From assembly GCA_020216745.1 (NCBI GenBank), contig JAIWNQ010000151.1, positions 1 through 10,000 of the forward strand: a stretch of DNA of 10,000 bases, read 5' to 3'. The stretch's first letter is position 1; every line of letters starts with the position of its first letter. Of this stretch, positions 6,357 to 10,000 are shown piece by piece. This DNA comes from Candidatus Hydrogenedens sp. GTDB lineage: Bacteria; Hydrogenedentota; Hydrogenedentia; Hydrogenedentales; Hydrogenedentaceae. Made by a program: the position numbers and the translations under genes. The notes below the pieces were generated by a model, which was not told where the DNA came from, made no database searches, and saw only the letters and a program-made list of their open reading frames with translations.

Positions 6357-7517
6357 ATGACTTTTATTCCTTCAATCATAGAGAAATTTCAATATTATAT
6401 GCCTGCAGAACTAATATTCGATATTGGAAGTGTTAAAAATATCTCTTCACAAAACATTAAATTAGGAAAAAAACCATTAATAGTAACAGGGAAAAAGAGT
6501 TCAAAGATAAATGGTGCATTAGCATCATTACTTACTTATTATTCAAATGCAGTGGTATTTGATAATGTTGAAGAGAATCCTTCCATAGACACATGTGAAA
6601 AAGCCCGAGAATATTGCATTGCCAAAAACTGTGATTGGATCATTGCAGTTGGTGGAGGTAGTCCAATAGATGTCGGTAAAGCTGTGGCAGGATTAGCAAC
6701 CAATGAAGGACCTTGTGAACAATATTTTGGTAGAGATTTGTTTAAACAATCTCCTCTACCAATTTTAGCAATTCCTACAACTGCTGGCACTGGGAGTGAA
6801 GTAACACCTTATGCGGTAATAACAAATGAAAAAAATGTGACAAAACAAACGATTGCTGACAAAAGACTCTTTCCCAAAATTGCTTTGTTAGACCCAAGTC
6901 TTACCTTAACTTTATCAAGAGACGTTACACTCTCTACCGCACTTGATGCGTTAAGCCAATCATTGGAGGGGATTGTTTCAAAGAAAGCAACCCCAATAAG
7001 TGATTGTATCGCAATAGAATCTTGTAAAAAGATAATAGAGTGGCTACCCGTAGCATTAAGAGAACCAGATAATATCACTGCAAGATATTGGCTTTTGTTT
7101 GCCTCTTTGTTATCAGGAATTGTTATCGCCCAGACAGGAACTACATTAGTTCACGCACTCGGTTATTACTATACCTTAAACTATAACGTTCCCCATGGAA
7201 TTGCGAATGCACTGTTCTTAATTCCGATGTTCAAAAGAAACATAATATTTTTCCCTGAAAAATTAAGATTTGTCATAGAATTTTTGGGTGAAGAATATTG
7301 TAAAGAACATCCAGAAATATCTATAAAAAAGGCTCTTTTGAGATTCTTCAAAGATATAAATTTTTCATGTAAATCAAGTTCCTGGGGAGTTCCAGATAAC
7401 CAACTGCAGATCTTTTCAGAACAGTTGTATTCTGACTCATATCGTTTCAGGAATCAACATGGAGCATTTTCTAAAAAGGAAATTTATAATATTTTTAAAG
7501 AAACATTTGAACCATAA
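6357..7517 (+). CDS. Iron-type (group III) alcohol dehydrogenase, divergent metal site
   Basis: The 386-residue protein belongs to the iron-containing alcohol dehydrogenase superfamily, which interconverts alcohols and aldehydes with NAD(P)(H) in the cytoplasm. The N-terminal nucleotide-binding half shows VGGGSPIDVGKAVA at 98-111 and IPTTAGTGSEVTPYAV at 139-154. The C-terminal metal-binding half shows ALDALSQSLEG at 195-205, LVHALGY at 264-270 and VPHGIANAL at 278-286. By position the metal ligands would be Asp197, Gln201, His266 and His280. Classical members such as FucO have His where Gln201 stands, and a second His where Tyr270 stands. A Gln at this place occurs, as I recall, in one large uncharacterised branch, so the enzyme need not be inactive. 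The substrate cannot be predicted. GGGGAG five bases before the ATG overlaps the yjbQ stop, indicating coupled translation. Confidence 0.92.
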   Translation: MTFIPSIIEKFQYYMPAELIFDIGSVKNISSQNIKLGKKPLIVTGKKSSKINGALASLLTYYSNAVVFDNVEENPSIDTCEKAREYCIAKNCDWIIAVGGGSPIDVGKAVAGLATNEGPCEQYFGRDLFKQSPLPILAIPTTAGTGSEVTPYAVITNEKNVTKQTIADKRLFPKIALLDPSLTLTLSRDVTLSTALDALSQSLEGIVSKKATPISDCIAIESCKKIIEWLPVALREPDNITARYWLLFASLLSGIVIAQTGTTLVHALGYYYTLNYNVPHGIANALFLIPMFKRNIIFFPEKLRFVIEFLGEEYCKEHPEISIKKALLRFFKDINFSCKSSSWGVPDNQLQIFSEQLYSDSYRFRNQHGAFSKKEIYNIFKETFEP

Positions 7518-7530
7518 GAATTAGAATCAC

Positions 7531-9639
7531 ATGAAATTAACAAGCAAAATAGTTATTCTCTTACTTGTCTTTTGGCTGTTTTTATTAATGGGTTATATAT
7601 TTATATATAACAGGGTTATAAAACCGACTTTAACACAATTTGAAAGAAAATTAGCCACGGAAGAATTAGAACGATTTAATAAAACAATAGAAAAAGAACT
7701 TTTATATTTAAATCGAACTTGTGCGGACTATGCATGGTGGGATGATACTTACGAATTTGTAATAAATAAAAATGAGACCTATAAAAAAATAAACCTCCTG
7801 CCACAAACATTCGAAGAAAACAACATTAATATGATTTTGATACTAAATACTCAAGGAGAGGTCGTCTTTGGAGTGTGGTATAATCTTGAAAAAAAACAAT
7901 ATGAAGAATTGCCTGTAGAATTTTCTATATCAAAATTAGCATTGACTCATCCTTTACTTTCTTTTGATAATACAAAAGCAGGTAAATATGGAATTATCTT
8001 TACCAATTATGGAAATGTAGCAGTGTCTGCAAATAAGATATTAAATAGCAAGGTAGAAGGGGAACCCCGGGGAATATTTATAATGGGAAGATTATTGAAT
8101 GATAAATATTGGGAAAACATTAAAAGTCAAACTATGTTGGAGGTTTCTGTTTATCCATATATAGAAAAAGACAGACTTATTATAGATGCATCAAGTTATA
8201 TTATTAATGAAAAAAAAACAATTTTTATTCATGAAAGTAAAGATGGCAAATTATTTTTATGGGATATTATTAATGATATAAATGGAAATCCTATTCTTTT
8301 AATACAGTTAATACATCTTCAAAACATATTATCTGCAAGTGAAAATATGCGATTTCAAGGGATAATGGGGTTTATCCTTGTAATAGTTGTTGGAATTGTT
8401 GCACTTTGGTGGGCAATAAAAAAGCAGATAATTGTACCTATACAGGATTTGACACAAAATATTAGAAATTCAATATACCGAGAATCCATTACATTCTTAC
8501 CTAATATTGAAAAAAATGATGAAATCGCTCTGCTTATTGTTCATTTTAACCGTATGGCATATAGAATAAATAAACTATTAGAAGAGAAATCAAAATTATT
8601 AATAGAAATTGCAGAAAGAGAAGAATATCTAAAATTTATAATTAATGCTATTCCCTGTGTGATTCTTGAAATGGATAACAATGGAATTATCAAAACAGTC
8701 AATTCAGCAATAGAAAAAATAATGGAGATAAATTCTAAAGATATAGAGGGAAAAAATATCTGTAATGTCTTTCCATTAAAAAGTATTCTTGATTTTATTG
8801 AACGAATAAAAATCAATTCAGAGGAGTTGGGATATTATGAAGTCGAAGATATTTTATATACAATCAATAATGAAAAAAAATATTTACATATTTATTTTCA
8901 AAAGAACAAACGAAATGGAAAAGAATTTTACATTGGCGTTATTTGGGATATTACGGTGCTTAGAGAAATACAGGAAAAATATAACGAGCAGAGACAGTTG
9001 GCTATATTAGGAGAAGCAAGTGCAAGTTTAGCACATGAACTTCGGAATATGATTTCTGCAATTCAAAGTGGGTTTCGTCTGATGCAAGAAGAAAAAAATA
9101 TAAAAAATAGGGAAAAAATAGTAAACGAATTATATATTTCAATATTTCGATTGGAGGAAACATTAAAAAAACTATTAGAATTTACAAAAAAATATAAAAT
9201 AAATAAGATTAGAGTATCTCTTAAAGACGTTATTGAAGAACAATATAAAAAATGTCTAATCTATCAAGAAAAAGATATTGAGCTCAGGGTGGATGGAAAT
9301 ATTTTTGCATGGATTGACATAAATCTCTTTCCAAATGCAGTATGGAACATTTTAAAAAATAGTATAGAATCAATAAAAGAAAAAGGAATAATATCCGTTC
9401 AGTTGTATGAACAAGATGGGTTGCAATATATAGAAATAAATGACAATGGTATAGGTATAGATGAAACATATTTAAATAAAGTTGGGACGCCCTTTTTTAC
9501 TACAAAAGCACAAGGAACTGGTTTAGGTTTAACGATAACAAAGAAAATTATTGAAAGTCATGGCGGTAGAATACAGATACGAAGTAAAAAAGATATTGGT
9601 ACCTGTGTTTCAATTATACTACCAATAGAAGAAGGATAG
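7531..9639 (+). CDS. Membrane sensor histidine kinase (CHASE4-HAMP-PAS)
   Basis: This 702-residue protein is a complete two-component sensor kinase. A transmembrane helix at about 7-27 is followed by an extracytoplasmic region, about 30-273. Its first part resembles CHASE4 (ADYAWWDDTYEFV at 65-77, then ILILNTQGEVVFG at 102-114). A second helix lies near 276-296, a HAMP linker at about 297-350, a short coiled coil, a PAS domain at about 362-478 (INAIPCVILEMDNNGIIKTVN) and the kinase core. The core has H-box LAHELRNMISAI with phospho-acceptor His502, N-box NAVWNILKNSIESI (Asn606, Asn610), G1 DNGIGID at 638-644, F-box PFFTTK at 654-659 and G2 GTGLGL at 662-667. The usual proline after HExRN is Met507. 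The start fits the helix, but no good ribosome-binding site is seen. It lies 13 bases after the dehydrogenase and four before its regulator. Confidence 0.95.
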   Translation: MKLTSKIVILLLVFWLFLLMGYIFIYNRVIKPTLTQFERKLATEELERFNKTIEKELLYLNRTCADYAWWDDTYEFVINKNETYKKINLLPQTFEENNINMILILNTQGEVVFGVWYNLEKKQYEELPVEFSISKLALTHPLLSFDNTKAGKYGIIFTNYGNVAVSANKILNSKVEGEPRGIFIMGRLLNDKYWENIKSQTMLEVSVYPYIEKDRLIIDASSYIINEKKTIFIHESKDGKLFLWDIINDINGNPILLIQLIHLQNILSASENMRFQGIMGFILVIVVGIVALWWAIKKQIIVPIQDLTQNIRNSIYRESITFLPNIEKNDEIALLIVHFNRMAYRINKLLEEKSKLLIEIAEREEYLKFIINAIPCVILEMDNNGIIKTVNSAIEKIMEINSKDIEGKNICNVFPLKSILDFIERIKINSEELGYYEVEDILYTINNEKKYLHIYFQKNKRNGKEFYIGVIWDITVLREIQEKYNEQRQLAILGEASASLAHELRNMISAIQSGFRLMQEEKNIKNREKIVNELYISIFRLEETLKKLLEFTKKYKINKIRVSLKDVIEEQYKKCLIYQEKDIELRVDGNIFAWIDINLFPNAVWNILKNSIESIKEKGIISVQLYEQDGLQYIEINDNGIGIDETYLNKVGTPFFTTKAQGTGLGLTITKKIIESHGGRIQIRSKKDIGTCVSIILPIEEG

Positions 9640-9643
9640 AATT

Positions 9644-10000
9644 ATGCCTGGTAGAATACTTGTTGTGGATGATGAAAGATTAATTCGATGGAATATTATT
9701 GAAAAACTTAATCACTTAGGTTTTATAACAGAAGAAGCAGGGAATGTTGCGGAAGCTAAACAAATAATACATAAAAAGATGTTAGACCTTGCTATAGTTG
9801 ATTTGAGGCTTCCGGATGGGGATGGAATGGATATCCTGAAATATATAGGAAACACGCAACCTGGCGTTCCTATTATAATGATCACTGCATATTCAAGTGT
9901 ATCTAATGCTGTGGAAGCGATGAAAAATGGTGCTTATGATTATATTAGTAAGCCTTTTGAGATTGATGAACTTATACTTAGAATTCAGCGGGCAATAGAA
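9644..10000 (+). CDS. Response regulator receiver, probable NtrC-type, cut by window edge
   Basis: The visible 119 residues form a whole receiver domain. The acidic pair Asp9-Asp10 sits in VVDDERLIRW, the phospho-acceptor is Asp53 in AIVDLRLPDGDGMDIL, Thr81 is in MITAYSSV and Lys103 is in YISKPFEIDEL. The run TAYSSVSNAVEAMKNGAYDY with an IRW start is typical of NtrC-family receivers, which carry an AAA+ sigma-54 activation domain and a helix-turn-helix after this point. Those domains lie outside the window, so the class is an inference. The start ATG has GAAGGA seven bases upstream, inside the end of the kinase gene, and lies four bases after its stop. It is therefore the likely phosphorylation partner of that kinase. 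Confidence 0.9.
   Translation, partial: MPGRILVVDDERLIRWNIIEKLNHLGFITEEAGNVAEAKQIIHKKMLDLAIVDLRLPDGDGMDILKYIGNTQPGVPIIMITAYSSVSNAVEAMKNGAYDYISKPFEIDELILRIQRAIE

Noticed and set aside
7518..7530. Possible separate promoter or terminator between the dehydrogenase and the kinase
   Set aside because: The 13-base gap holds no hairpin, T run or -10 element.

Overview
This is an AT-rich bacterial chromosomal segment with dense, short-spaced genes and the standard genetic code. It holds nine genes. The first and last run off the window edges. No mobile element, rRNA, tRNA or CRISPR array was seen. The lineage cannot be named from this window. L27 starts directly at MAHKKSGG, without the cleavable N-terminal extension found in many Firmicutes, and no prp/ysxB gene lies between rplU and rpmA. 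Obg carries the C-terminal OCT domain. A CHASE4 histidine kinase is followed by what looks like an NtrC-type regulator. Together these point to a non-Firmicutes, probably diderm, bacterium, possibly from a poorly cultured phylum.

The left part (1-5707) is read on the minus strand, in the order aspartate dehydrogenase (nadX-like), rplU, rpmA, obg, proB, proA, nadD. The order rplU-rpmA-obg-proB-proA-nadD is a housekeeping arrangement known from several phyla. It covers two large-subunit ribosomal proteins, a ribosome-assembly GTPase, the first two steps of proline synthesis and the adenylylation step of NAD synthesis. The junctions obg/proB, proB/proA and proA/nadD overlap or nearly touch, which implies translational coupling. 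Two extended -10 promoters sharing the 12-mer TTTTGATATAAT precede aspartate dehydrogenase and rplU. A strong inverted repeat with flanking A and T runs separates rpmA from obg. Aspartate dehydrogenase (supplying iminoaspartate) and NadD place two NAD-synthesis genes at the two ends of this array.

A divergent intergenic region (5708-5940) separates the two halves. It holds promoters facing both ways.

The right part (5941-10000) is read on the plus strand: a YjbQ/UPF0047 protein, an iron-type alcohol dehydrogenase with substituted metal-site residues, a 702-residue membrane histidine kinase (TM-CHASE4-TM-HAMP-PAS-HisKA-HATPase) and the receiver domain of its partner regulator. Gaps are 2, 13 and 4 nt, so the four genes probably form one operon. 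Linking a dehydrogenase and a YjbQ protein to an extracytoplasmic sensor and a probable sigma-54 activator is the least expected arrangement here. Its signal and target genes cannot be read from the window.
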